From Lachnospiraceae bacterium 10-1 (GTDB taxonomy: Bacteria; Bacillota; Clostridia; Lachnospirales; Lachnospiraceae), in assembly GCA_000403495.2 (NCBI GenBank), contig KE159799.1, positions 452,937-516,936 of the forward strand: a stretch of 64,000 nucleotides of DNA, in the 5' to 3' direction. The position numbers and the translations under genes were made by a program. This document shows, one piece after another, positions 35,053 through 45,010 of this stretch; the stretch's first letter is position 1, and each line of letters begins with the position of its first letter. Under the pieces are notes generated by a model that worked only from the letters and a program-made list of their open reading frames with translations, did no database searches and was not told the origin of the DNA.

Positions 35053-35472
35053 ATGAATGAAATGATGGAAATTTCAGAAGTGATTAACTATATATTATAT
35101 ATTATTTTAACTGCAGTTCTTCCGGTCGTTGCCGCTTATGCGGTCAGCCTGATCAAAGCCAAAATCATTGAAAGCGGCCTGATTGCCGATGCTGCCAAAA
35201 ATGAAGTGATTGGACAAATCATTGAAAGTGCCTTATCTGACGTAATGGATGCTGTCCTCTATGTCAATCAGGTCTACACTGACTCCCTTAAGGCAAGCGG
35301 ACGCTTTGATGAAGCTGCACAGAAAGAAGCCTTCAACCGGGCTTATGTAGAAGCCATCAATCTGATCTCCGATCAGGCCAAAAAGACAATTGAGCAGTTA
35401 TATGGTTCTTTCGACAAATGGTTAAAGCTGAAAATAGAAGCTGCTGTAAGTTCAGTTAAAAAAACTAATTAA
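35053..35472 (+). CDS. LLH-type phage holin
   Basis: A 139-residue protein starting MNEMMEISEVINYILYIILT at 35053. One N-terminal membrane helix (about residues 8-30) followed by a charged amphipathic helix and a C-terminal helical domain, the form of phage holin LL-H family proteins. It should permit lysozyme escape through the membrane. It precedes the GH25 lysozyme, forming a lysis pair. Confidence 0.8.
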   Translation: MNEMMEISEVINYILYIILTAVLPVVAAYAVSLIKAKIIESGLIADAAKNEVIGQIIESALSDVMDAVLYVNQVYTDSLKASGRFDEAAQKEAFNRAYVEAINLISDQAKKTIEQLYGSFDKWLKLKIEAAVSSVKKTN

Positions 35473-35529
35473 TATAACATGGGCCTGTATCTGCCAGGTT
35501 ACAGCTCATATAAGAAAGGTGTGAATCTA

Positions 35530-36177
35530 ATGTCTGACAAAAATATACTCACAAATAAATGTGTGGACGTAAGCTCTTATCAGGGCAATATCAACTGGGA
35601 ACAGGTAAAGTCAGCAGGCGTTCATCAGGCAATCCTTAAAATAATCCGGAAAGACTTAAACCCTGATACCAAATTTGAACAAAACTGGAAAGGCTGTCAG
35701 GATGCGGGTGTCACTGTATCCGGTGTATACAATTATTCTTATGCTGCTTCAACTGCAAAAGCCATAACAGACGCCAAAAAAGTTCTTTCTGTTTTAAATG
35801 GAAGAAAATGCATGGTATGGCTTGATGTGGAAGATAAATGCCAGAAGGGACTCGGCCCGCTGCTAAAAGATATCATCCACGCATACAGCGACGTAATCAC
35901 AGACGCCGGATACCCCTTCGGTGTCTACACAGGGATGTCCTTTTATCAATCTTACCTGAAACCTTATCCTATAAAATGTGATACTTACTGGATTGCAAGA
36001 TATTATAATTCTTACAGGAAAATGGATATTTCTATCAGTCCCAATGAAAAATATAATCCCAGGCTAAACATAGGCAGAGATATTTATGCATGGCAGTACA
36101 CCTCAAGCGGCCAGCTTTCCGGCATTACCGGTAATGTGGACTTAAGTATTATTTATGGCGGTATAGCCAATGGATGA
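35530..36177 (+). CDS. GH25 family lysozyme (endolysin)
   Basis: A 215-residue single-domain GH25 muramidase starting MSDKNILTNKCVDVSSYQGN at ATG 35530 (AAAGG upstream). Catalytic region: VDVSSYQGNINWEQVK near the start and the acidic pair in MVWLDVEDK, with YPFGVYTGMSFYQSYL and YAWQYTSSGQLSGITGNVDL later. No signal peptide and no cell-wall binding domain, so it depends on the holin. It hydrolyses the MurNAc-GlcNAc bond. It overlaps the next gene by 8 bases. Confidence 0.93.
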   Translation: MSDKNILTNKCVDVSSYQGNINWEQVKSAGVHQAILKIIRKDLNPDTKFEQNWKGCQDAGVTVSGVYNYSYAASTAKAITDAKKVLSVLNGRKCMVWLDVEDKCQKGLGPLLKDIIHAYSDVITDAGYPFGVYTGMSFYQSYLKPYPIKCDTYWIARYYNSYRKMDISISPNEKYNPRLNIGRDIYAWQYTSSGQLSGITGNVDLSIIYGGIANG

Positions 36178-36628
36178 TATCCTTGCATTATCCAAAGTAG
36201 ATTTTTCCTCCGTATTTATTTCCGTTTTTCTCATTCTCATGGGAATAAAGGCGGCGGTTTCTTTGCTGGAATGGATGATAAATAAGCTTGGGCTGGAAAC
36301 AAAATGGATGAGAAAACACCGGCAGGAGCATGAGCTTCTGCTGCAGACTGCGCAAAACCTGGCTGCTTTACAAAAAAAATACGAAGAAAACATGCAGCTT
36401 GACAACCTGATGGCTGCCCAAAGAGAAATACTGGCAGACAAGATAAATGAAAAGTACAAATTCTATATCTCCATCAAAGGCATTCCTGATGATGAAGTGG
36501 ACGAATTTACCAATCTGCATGCAGCATACAAAGGTGTTGGCGGAAACCACAGCGGAGATGTGAAATTTGAATACTGCATTAATCATCTGCCTGTTATTCC
36601 GGTTGAAACAAAATTAGTCATAGAATAA
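36170..36628 (+). CDS. Membrane-anchored phage protein
   Basis: A 152-residue protein with a membrane helix at about residues 14-33 (FISVFLILMGIKAAVSLLEW), a coiled coil (about 45-95) and a small C-terminal domain. The start codon overlaps the end of the lysozyme gene. It may be a lysis regulator or a tail accessory protein; I do not recognise the family. Confidence 0.6.
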   Translation: MDDILALSKVDFSSVFISVFLILMGIKAAVSLLEWMINKLGLETKWMRKHRQEHELLLQTAQNLAALQKKYEENMQLDNLMAAQREILADKINEKYKFYISIKGIPDDEVDEFTNLHAAYKGVGGNHSGDVKFEYCINHLPVIPVETKLVIE

Positions 36629-36688
36629 GAGGATTGATTTTGCCTCACCTTTTACAAAAATCAGCATGGAAAGGATGGTTTATAATCT

Positions 36689-37047
36689 ATGGACAAATAT
36701 GACATGGAAATCCAGGCTGCTGTCAATCTGCCCAGCCGCCAAACCATTAATAAACAAATACTTGATCTGGAGAAAAAAATTAACAAGCTGAAAATCAGCG
36801 GAACCCTTGACGATGCTGCCATAAAGAAACTGACCGACCAGTTAAAGTCTTTAAAAGCAACCGTCACCACCATTGACTTTTCTCCTTCTGCCCTGCAAAG
36901 CCTCACCAGCCAGGTGGAAAAAGCCCTGAGTTCTGTCAACGTCTCCGATGCAGGCACCAAAAAGGCAGACAGCTTTCTGGCAAGTTTCGGAAAGCAGATC
37001 ACCACAAAAATCTCTGATTATGTTAAGAACATCGGTAAATGCCGTAT
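36689..37047 (+). CDS. Tape-measure protein, 5' exon (interrupted by a group I intron)
   Basis: The frame begins MDKYDMEIQAAVNLPSRQTI and continues as a helical, Lys/Leu-rich coiled coil (LDLEKKINKLKISGTLDDAA) as in the N-termini of tape-measure proteins. It would read through to a stop at 37064, but the RNA fold places a 5' splice site after 37047, inside an Ile codon, so this is the first exon (119 codons plus two bases). The gene's continuation is taken to be the coding region from 38609, although the joint could not be established. Confidence 0.6.
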
Positions 37048-37610
37048 CAGCGTACGGATTTCATAAACTGTTTTTTGTTTTGAATATGCCCTTCATGCCC
37101 AAGCAATTCCTGATCGACGAACTGCAAGGGCAGGAATGTATGAACTTAGTCAACTCATGATGTTCTATAAAGTGAATCGTAATTGAGGAATGCTGTTTCC
37201 TCAGTGCTGGGAAGCTTTTTTATAGTGAATAAATAGTGCCGCATGGCTACAACGTGACTGGAAACGGTGAGCGTGATATGCACTCCGAAAGGATGTCAGC
37301 AATGGCAAAAAAATATGCGGCAGGTCATATGTGGAAACGCTAAATGACAGGTCTTGTGGAAGAGACTAAACCACCAATCAGCAGCGGAAATCCTAAGTCT
37401 GGTCATTCAGATATGGACGTGTTCAGAGAGTATAAACGATTCTGAGTCGAAAGGCTTGTAACAGGTACTCCAAACCAAGAAGGAAAACTTGCTCGTGACT
37501 GAGTAGAAACCAAAAGAGTGATACTGCTCTCCTGCTTCTTACACAGCTCTGCCTGCGCAGGAAGAAACAGGATAATGCTACGGAATTCTCCTGGCCGGAG
37601 TGGAAAAAAC
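37048..37610 (+). ncRNA. Group I self-splicing intron (core)
   Basis: The catalytic core can be drawn by eye. P1: CCGTAT (37042-37047) with GTACGG (37052-37057), ending in the diagnostic U-G pair. P3: GAATCGT (37174-37180) with ACGATTC (37436-37442). P4: TTGAGG (37183-37188) with CC-aa-TCAG (37374-37381). P6: TCC/GGA (37391-37417), containing CCTAAGTC and ATATGGA as in the Tetrahymena intron. P7: GAGTA (37428-37432, within GTTCAGAGAGTA) with TACTC (37466-37470). P8: GAGTC-GAAA-GGCTT (37444-37457). P5 is expanded by about 180 nt. More stems follow (P9-like). The 3' splice site was not found. Confidence 0.85.
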
Positions 37611-37743
37611 GGAGAAAATAGAAAGAAATTTCTAAACTAAATATTCATATTTTTATAGTATTTTTAAATATTTTACAGTATAATAAAAATAATAGTTTTT
37701 AAATTACAAGTGCACTCAATATAACAAGAAAGAACAAACGTTT

Positions 37744-38511
37744 ATGGAAAATACTGATGAACAAGAAATTGAGAAAGACCAAGATACCATTTCTGAAAAA
37801 GTCGCTCATATAACTGGCCGATATAATATTATATCGGCAATCATTGGAGCAATTGTTGGCGGTTTTTTTACTCTTGTCTGTACTCATATTAGCATAACAA
37901 ACACCAACCTCTCATACAACTCCTTACAAGAAGAGTACGCTGTTTTAACAGAGGAATATCTTGCTTTAAAAGAAGAAAATAATAAATTACATAATGAAAT
38001 CAAAGATTTAAATACTGAAGTTACTCAACTATCTATAGCTAAGGAAAACACTAACGAAATGCAGCCAATCGATAATAAAAGTGTATTTGATCTACCTGCT
38101 ATTAATAGCAAAGAAAAGTATTGGTTTGATCATTCAGATCAATATCCTCCTGAGTGTTTTATTGATACTGATGGTATTGAACATTATACAGGTACTATAT
38201 GTTTTCATTATGGAAGTAATAAAAACAACATTTTAAATCCCACCTACCAACTTGATGATGCTTATTCTGAGTGCGTTGGAGAAATGGTATGTTCTTCTGT
38301 AAATGGAGATTCTCAGGAAAAAGCATGGTTGGAATTCTATTCAGGTGATCAATTTCTTGGCAGCACAGATCCTATAGATATTAATAGTGGTTCAAAACCA
38401 TTTACTATTGATATTAAAGGTGTTAAAGAACTGACAATTGTAAGAAATGGAACTGAGTCTGACTATGGATACTTCACCATCATTTATGATTATTTGAATT
38501 TAGTTAAATAA
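37744..38511 (+). CDS. Membrane-tethered protein with coiled coil and NPCBM-like domain
   Basis: A 255-residue protein starting MENTDEQEIEKDQDTISEKV. Cytoplasmic N-terminus, one membrane helix (about residues 30-50, IISAIIGAIVGGFFTLVCTH), an extracellular coiled coil (58-95), then a C-terminal beta domain (GTICFHYGSNKNNI, AWLEFYSGDQFLGS, FTIDIKGVKELTIVRNG) like the NPCBM carbohydrate-binding fold. It lies between the intron core and the second part of the tape-measure gene, in an AT-rich setting. It has no homing-endonuclease motif, so if it is intron-borne it is atypical; otherwise it is a separate insertion. Confidence 0.6.
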   Translation: MENTDEQEIEKDQDTISEKVAHITGRYNIISAIIGAIVGGFFTLVCTHISITNTNLSYNSLQEEYAVLTEEYLALKEENNKLHNEIKDLNTEVTQLSIAKENTNEMQPIDNKSVFDLPAINSKEKYWFDHSDQYPPECFIDTDGIEHYTGTICFHYGSNKNNILNPTYQLDDAYSECVGEMVCSSVNGDSQEKAWLEFYSGDQFLGSTDPIDINSGSKPFTIDIKGVKELTIVRNGTESDYGYFTIIYDYLNLVK

Positions 38512-41500
38512 TGTTTAAAAACAGTACTCATTTCCATCTGAACTAGATAAATAAGTATTTCCATAAATCAAATGTCTCCAATATATTCATTGCCTTTCTT
38601 CACAAGCTATGAAATGTAATCCTCCACAGATTACAAACATTAATCATATGATATTCAAAACATTTGACAGCAAAAAAAAAACTCCTGAATCAACAAATGA
38701 TTTTTCAATTCCTGAAATAGATGCCAGTGATATTTTAAGTGAAATACCTACACCCCAAAAAATACTTACTCAAATTGGCAAAAAAATACTCCAAGCAGTT
38801 GGAGCTGTAGTTAACATGTTTGTTACATGGGCACTTAACAAAGTGATTGATAAAGCTATTGCCGCCCTTGATAACTACATACACAGGCTTGATAAAGCAA
38901 AAGAAGCTTTATCCAATACTCAATCTGAAATATCATCTATTGAAACAGAAATTAAGAGCTTAAATGATAAAATAAAAGAATTGGAAAATCGTGATCCAGC
39001 TTCCCTATCGATTATTAACAAAGAAGACTTACAAAACCTCAAAGCACAAAACGAAGAACTAAAAATACGCCAACAATATCTAAATCAGGAAAAAAACGAT
39101 GATCAACAGAAAGTTGCCAATTTGACCAAAGAAAAATACAACCAGCAATATGGCACTTCAAATCAGGAATTAATTGAACAGTATAAATCTCTCTACGAAA
39201 ATCAACCAGGTCCAAGTAAACCCGTTTCCTCTTACTTAACAGGTGAAAACACCACTCAGACTATATCATATGCTGCTTCCAGCCAGGATACCGGATTAAT
39301 CCGTGGTTCAGGGGTGTTAGCTGACCTTATAGCACAATACGAATACTATTCGGATTTAAAAAAAGAGGCCATTGGAAATGATGACTCTGAATCTATTGAA
39401 AAATATAATAATAAACTGAAAGAATTGTCACAAAAGCTTCAAGAAGATAGAAAGAATCTTCAAGAATTTGCTGACGATTTATTAGCCGCGGGAGACGCAA
39501 GTCCTGAATTAGACAATATTACTTTACAACTTGAAACAATTGACAATCTTCTATTAGCACCAAAGCAGAACCTTATTGAATTTATTAATAACGATTCTTT
39601 ATCAGAATCAAAGCAGCACTTAATTGATCTTATAAATACTGGCAGCTTAACCCAAAATGAACTATTAACACATTTCCCAGAAATTAATAACTATTTAAAA
39701 GAAAATGGACTTACCTTAGAAGACTTAATTTTAACTGTTAAATTATACAAAGAAGAACTATCTGACAATTCAAATGCAAATTTCCCACTCTCTTCTTCAA
39801 AAACAATAAGCAATCTTAATGCGCAAATTAAGCCTGCATTCGACAGCCTGAAATCAACATGGCAAAACCTCTTTACGGACAATGAACTTAATATAAATAG
39901 TGTAGACATCCTATCTACCTGCGATTCAATCAAAGCAAAACTTGATGATATGTCAGAAATGGGCTTACAAGTCGATTATTCTGCATATGAGCATTTTATT
40001 GATATACTAAATGATTCAGATTCAGAAGCTGCTGATGTCCAAGACAGTTTCAATCAGCTTGCTATTTCTATCCTGCAAGCCGGAGTATCTGGAACGGAAG
40101 ATTTTGAAACTTTAAAATCTGCCTTAGAAGATCTTGGTGTAGTAAATGAAGAACTGGTAGCTTTTGACGCTTTAATAAGTAATACAGAGATATTAAAAAA
40201 GTCAGGATTAGATTTAAATTCTGCTACAGAAGAACAGATTGCCTCTTTTGCAAATGAAATGGTATCTGCCGAAAATGTTGCACAAGCTATTTTAATGCTG
40301 ACCTTCCAAAAGGAATTATGCAATCTACAAGGCATGAATACTTCTGGTGAAGTTGCCAACCTGCTTACGCTTGCTGAAAATGCAGCCTATACAGGTGAAA
40401 TCATTAAAAACTTAACAGAATTAGAGGGAGTCTATCAGGAAATTGCTAGCGGTACTTTAACTCCCGGCCAACTAGATGCCAAACTGGCAAGAGCTGCAGA
40501 ACTGGAAAATGCAATAAAAGAATCAGCAGGTAATATTAAATATGAGCCGCAAATTAATTTTAACAGTATGGGCGGTGCTGCCTCCCATGCAGCAGGTGCC
40601 GGAAAATCCGCCGCCGCAAGCTACATAGAAGCCTTCGAGGAAGAGTTATCTGACTTATCCCAGCTTCGCGACAATGGAGTTATTACTGAAAAGGAATACC
40701 TGGACAGTCTCTGCGCGCTTTATGAGAGATATTTTGCAAACAAGCTGGGGTATGAGAAGGAATATGCCAAATACCAACGGCAATACCTGGAAGGCTATAA
40801 ATCGCTTTACGAATCCGCCCTCAGCGGCATTTCCACGCTGCTGGGTAATCAGATTGACGGTTACAAGGATGCCAAAGATGCCGCTGTCTCCTCTCTCACT
40901 CAGGAAAAGGATGCCCGTCTTGAAGTAATTGACGCCCAGAAGGAACAGCTAGAGGCACAAAAAGATCTGATTGACGAGCAGATCGAAGCAAAACAAAAGC
41001 TCATAGATGATATTCAAAATGAAATTGATGCTATGAAAGAAGCCAATTCTGAACGCCAGCGTCAGTTGGATTTGCAAAAAGCACAGTACGAGCTGGAACG
41101 GATGCAGCACCAGCGCACAATCCTTCAATACAGTGAAGAAAATGGAATGCAGTATGTGCAAAGTGATGAAGGACTGCGGACAGCAAAAGAAAACGTTGAC
41201 AATGCAAAATTTGAAATTGAAATTTCCAATAAGGAAAAAAATATCTCCCTGCTGGAAGATGAAATCAGTCTGTTAGAAGAGCAAAAGGATGCCATTCAAA
41301 ATCAAATGGACCTTCTCGACAAGCAGGCGGATCAGATTGAAAGCTACTATTCAAAAATGATTTCTGAAACAGAAGCTTACTATGATTCTCTAATCAATAA
41401 CATGGAACGCCAGAAATCAAAATGGGAAGAAATAGCTGAAATTGAAAACATTGCAAGAGCATATTCCGACTTAGAACAGGTTGCAGGCGGCATGGGCTAC

Positions 41501-42739
41501 AGCGTCCAGGATATCTTAAGCGGCAATGAACAGGCTTTTGAAGATTTTAAGTCCAGGTACATTGCTCTGCTAAGCGACCTAAACAATAATTCCAGTTTTT
41601 CAGAAGGATTATCTTATGCCACATCAGGTATTGCCCAAGACATTGACAACCTGGAAGCTTCTGCTGCCACCGTCAGCGAAAGCACAGGCAAAATAGCCGC
41701 CAACATCGGGGAAGTTAACACCAGCGCAGAAACCCTAAGCGGCAGTCTGTCCAATATTGGCGACGCCCTCTCCGGCTTTTCTGAGACGGACAATATCACT
41801 GCCGCCGCAGACGCCTTTTCTAAATTGGGGCAGGCAATCCAATCTGTAGCAGATGCACTGAACATAAGCGAAGACGGTACCATAGGCAGTCTCACAGGCG
41901 CACTTAAGTCTTTATGCGAAATACCCCTTTGCCAAACGGATGATGATAAAAATGGCGGTATTCTGTCTAAATTTCAGGCATTAAAGACTGCTGTCACTGA
42001 CGTAACAAGCGCCATTTCCGGCGGTGGTTCCTCCGCCTCAGACAGTGGTGACGGGGGAAATTCCTCAAGTCCAGGTACAAGCTCCGGTGCAGCCGGAAAC
42101 AGTTCTGGCGGACTGGCAGGCGCCATTGCCTCCCTGAAATCCGCCGCCACTGATGCATTAGGCGGCAATGGAAATGATGAATCAGAAGGACAAAGCGAAG
42201 GCTCCGGCATTATCGCCCAGTTTGGCCAGCTTAAAAATGCAGTAACCGATACCACGGAAGCCATCGGCAGCGGCGACTCAAAACAGAAGAAAAAATCTAA
42301 AGGAAACTCAAAAAATGGAAATCTGATCAGTTCCATCACAAGTCTTGGAAGCACCACCTCAGAAATTCTTACCGGCGACGGTAATGATGAAGATAAATCA
42401 GGCGGCGTAATTGGGCGGTTTGAACAGTTTAAGGATGTCATCGGTGAAGCCAATGAACATGTAACAGGAATTGCCACAGGGTTACACGATATTGATGGCG
42501 AAACTGTAGAATGCACCATCAAAGTAAATGTTGAACAAAATGGAGAGCTGCCTGCCTATTCCAAAGGCGTCCTGGCTCCCATGAAGTTGGAAAGCGGTGA
42601 ATATAAGGCAAAATATGGACGTGCATTTGCAAAGGGATCCGGAAATTACAAAGGACTTCCCAAATCAGAGAAAAATGCGCTTCGCTCTGAATATGGCCAG
42701 CCAGAATTAACCGTATATCCTGACGGAACTACAGAACTC

Positions 42740-42783
42740 ACCACACAACCTACCATCACCCCTCAGAATGAAAAAGAGAAAAC
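42740..42783. other. Probable left attachment junction of prophage 2
   Basis: Tape-measure coding similarity stops at about 42,765-42,775 and the terminator of prophage 2 begins at 42,784. The core repeat cannot be named because the right junction lies beyond the window. Confidence 0.5.
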
Positions 42784-42810
42784 AGAGGAGAGCCGGGCAG
42801 GCCCTCCTCT
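42784..42810 (-). terminator. Terminator of the prophage 2 late operon
   Basis: AGAGGAG / CTCCTCT stem with an inner GCC/GGC extension, followed on the minus strand by GTTTTCTCTTTTTC, just after the last prophage gene. Confidence 0.75.
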
Positions 42811-42816
42811 TTCCCT

Positions 42817-43065
42817 TTACATTGACAGCCGGATCTTTTTGGCCGCCGCCTGCTCAATGAGCTGCTTTGCCTCTTCCCTGCTGCCACGCTCAGCAGATAC
42901 CATGATATAACCGGGCATATCTTTGGCCGGTTCCACCTTAAAATCCTTCATTTCTGCCGCTTCCAGGCGCTCCTTCAGCTTTTTTGCATAATCTCCACAT
43001 GCTGCCGGAAACGTGCCCGCAATCACCCGGATCGGGGCCTCCTTCGTGCTTTTTGTTTCTGCCAT
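42817..43065 (-). CDS. Small SPOR-like domain protein
   Basis: An 82-residue protein with the pattern of a SPOR/RNP-like fold (PIRVIAGTFPAACGDYAKKL, then GYIMVSAERGSREEAKQLIE). SPOR domains bind glycan strands lacking stem peptides. As the last gene of the late operon, directly after the endolysin (13 bp gap), it may be a detached cell-wall-binding subunit of the lysis machinery. Confidence 0.65.
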   Translation of the reverse strand: MAETKSTKEAPIRVIAGTFPAACGDYAKKLKERLEAAEMKDFKVEPAKDMPGYIMVSAERGSREEAKQLIEQAAAKKIRLSM

Positions 43066-43078
43066 TGTGTTTCCCTCC

Positions 43079-44719
43079 TTATGATTTCTTTAAATATTCA
43101 CTACTGGAAAAGCCCTCTTTGCCATTGTAGGCAATATAAAGCCATTTCACACCTTCCACCATGGTATAGTAACCATAATTCCGCACCGTTGCCCCTTTGG
43201 GGATCTCCGTGATAATATTCTCACTCTTCAGCACTCCCGGATGGGTTCTCATGTTCAAGTTGGTTGTGGTCTTATAGGCTCCGGCAATTCCCTTGGCAAA
43301 ACTCTTTGCCCCCACCGGCTTCAGGGAAGCATTGCCCGCCGTGGCTCCGTTGGCCACATAGGTATAATATTGGCCGCCTGCATTGCTTGTGTAGGCATAC
43401 CCACATGAAGCGCCCGGCCATACAATTTTATACCAACCATTGGCCAGGATCTCCAATACCTCCACAGAGGCTCCTTTGGTCACTCCTCCAATGGATCCGG
43501 ATGCGGTACTGCTGCCGGTTCTCACATTCATATTGCTTTTGGCCGTTGCGCTGCCTATTCCCTTGCCTACATAGTTTTTATTGCCTGAGGCCGTTGCTGT
43601 GCTCTGAGAAGCTCCTGAGGCCGTTCCTGAGGCCTTTGAGCCCTTACTCAATGCCATAACTACATGAGAGCTTTCCTTCAGGTAAATGCCGCCCCTCTTT
43701 GCGTATGCACTGGATCCAGTGTGGGCAGCATCCGTGTATGCTTTAAATTTTCCGGTTGCCAGGAGAATGCTTTTCATATTGCCGGTGTAGCCACTGGCGG
43801 CAATGCTCAGGCCCGCCAATATGTAACATGCAAGCACCAGGGAGCTGCAATCAAAATCTCCCTTGGCTCCGGCCACCTTCCGGCCATTGTTCACAATCGC
43901 ATTAAAGCCCTTCCATCTGTTAGGCTGAGAATAGCCAAAATTATCATTTTTGCATATCTCCTCCATAATTGCGGCGGCCTTGTCTGCCAGGGTATCATCC
44001 AGGCATTCCAGGTAAACATTCCACGGCTTACTGTACCATTCCCGGATGCAGATCTCTTTTGTGGTCTGATCCCCCGGTGTTTTCCCCTGAATTGTTCCGT
44101 TTTCGTCAATACTTGCATGGCCAATCAATACAGCCATCTGATCACTCCTTTCCTCATAGCCCTTTACTGCTGCATATACCGCATCCCTCCGGGCCATATA
44201 CTTACAGAAAACTTTGTCACTTTTCGCTGAAGCATAAAGCGCATCCAACGTCTTTCCACCGGCCGCCCTGATAATCCGGGCAGAGGCTCCGGCCCCGCCC
44301 TGGTTCTCAATATCGGCCATGAAAATAATAGCTGCCGGATCTGTTACTCCCAAATTTTTAATATGGGTACAGTATCCGGTAATATCTTTCAGGGCAAGCG
44401 CATCCTGGGCCCGCTTCCCTTCCGTTGTGCTGAGGGCAGCAGATAACCGGCCCGCCTCTTCCGTTGTGGCCTTCCTGCTGCCCCATGAGGTGCCCTTTGC
44501 TGTAATTTCCGTATAAAGGGCCGCCCCCAATATTTCCTTGCCCTTTTGGGCTCCCAGGGCCTCACAAATCTCTTTCATAAGGCCCAGGGCCCTGCCGCCA
44601 TGCCACTGGACTCTCCCAACCGATAAAGCCCCGTTATCGTTCTTATTTACCGATCCATAACCCCCTTCATGGGAAAAAATGATCGGAGCCGCCCTCTCAG
44701 CAATTTCCTTCAGATTCAT
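43079..44719 (-). CDS. Multidomain endolysin
   Basis: A 546-residue cell-wall hydrolase. Residues about 1-200 resemble a chitosanase/muramidase-like helical domain (APIIFSHEGGYGSVNKNDNG, SVGRVQWHGG). Residues about 235-370 form an NlpC/P60- or CHAP-like Cys peptidase (DFDCSSLVLACYILAG with Cys nucleophile, then SHVVMAL with His). Two SH3b cell-wall-binding repeats follow (about 395-470, NMNVRTGSSTASGSIGGV, and 485-546, NLNMRTHPGVLKSENII). Two catalytic activities in one lysin give glycan and peptide cleavage. It lies downstream of the holin genes. Confidence 0.85.
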   Translation of the reverse strand: MNLKEIAERAAPIIFSHEGGYGSVNKNDNGALSVGRVQWHGGRALGLMKEICEALGAQKGKEILGAALYTEITAKGTSWGSRKATTEEAGRLSAALSTTEGKRAQDALALKDITGYCTHIKNLGVTDPAAIIFMADIENQGGAGASARIIRAAGGKTLDALYASAKSDKVFCKYMARRDAVYAAVKGYEERSDQMAVLIGHASIDENGTIQGKTPGDQTTKEICIREWYSKPWNVYLECLDDTLADKAAAIMEEICKNDNFGYSQPNRWKGFNAIVNNGRKVAGAKGDFDCSSLVLACYILAGLSIAASGYTGNMKSILLATGKFKAYTDAAHTGSSAYAKRGGIYLKESSHVVMALSKGSKASGTASGASQSTATASGNKNYVGKGIGSATAKSNMNVRTGSSTASGSIGGVTKGASVEVLEILANGWYKIVWPGASCGYAYTSNAGGQYYTYVANGATAGNASLKPVGAKSFAKGIAGAYKTTTNLNMRTHPGVLKSENIITEIPKGATVRNYGYYTMVEGVKWLYIAYNGKEGFSSSEYLKKS

Positions 44720-45008
44720 CCTCTTCCTCCTTTCCCGTTTTGCACAAATCCGGGTATTTCTCCGCTATCTTCCCATATACCCACACCCCGATCAGCACCA
44801 GGGGGAGAAACGGCCACAGCACCGCCGCCAATAAGGAAATAGCGAAAAAGGAGCAGATGGCGATCAAGCCTTCTCCTGCTCCTTCCGGGTATTCCATGTA
44901 TTTCTCTTCCTCACTCAACTCATTCCATGAGCTGCAAAACAGATATAATAAGGCCATGGCCAATATTACAGCCACAGCCACATAAACAATAAGCAGCGCC
45001 TTCCACAC
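44697..45008 (-). CDS. Small two-helix membrane protein
   Basis: A 103-residue protein with two membrane segments (about residues 4-25 and 48-78) and an acidic C-terminus. It sits between the holin and the endolysin and overlaps the endolysin start by about 23 bases. It may be a second holin or antiholin. Confidence 0.6.
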   Translation of the reverse strand: MWKALLIVYVAVAVILAMALLYLFCSSWNELSEEEKYMEYPEGAGEGLIAICSFFAISLLAAVLWPFLPLVLIGVWVYGKIAEKYPDLCKTGKEEEDESEGNC

Positions 45009-45010
45009 TT

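Larger units (their letters stand above)
25800..42783. mobile_element. Phage-derived element 1: SOS-controlled sigma factor, YonO-like RNA polymerase and tail cassette
   Basis: The block contains a leftward regulatory unit (sigma factor, DUF262 and two small genes) and a rightward unit (single-polypeptide RNA polymerase homologue, zinc-ribbon protein, tail-like proteins, holin, lysozyme, tape measure). No capsid, portal, protease, terminase or integrase is visible. The left border is uncertain (after the methyltransferase). The right side is cut by prophage 2 inside the tape-measure gene; the remainder should lie beyond the window. Confidence 0.6.
38609..42910 (+). pseudogene. Tape-measure protein, main part, truncated at the 3' end by prophage 2
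   Basis: A 1433-codon frame. Residues about 45-100 hold a membrane-active helix region (KILQAVGAVVNMFVTWALNK) followed by long coiled coils (about 90-200 and 770-930), Gly/Ser-rich low-complexity linkers (about 1130-1220), and ending with LPKSEKNALRSEYGQPELTV and TTELTTQPTI. In relatives, the latter motif is followed by PKxTxIFNEEQT-type residues (from memory), but here the frame runs instead into the terminator and antisense of prophage 2 genes after about 42,770. So the natural C-terminus has been removed. The N-terminus also lacks a clear ribosome site, consistent with it being a downstream exon. Confidence 0.75.

Noticed and set aside
37200-37620. Group II intron
   Set aside because: No domain V/VI hairpin with the conserved AGC triad and no maturase; the conserved P/Q/R/S elements fit a group I intron instead.
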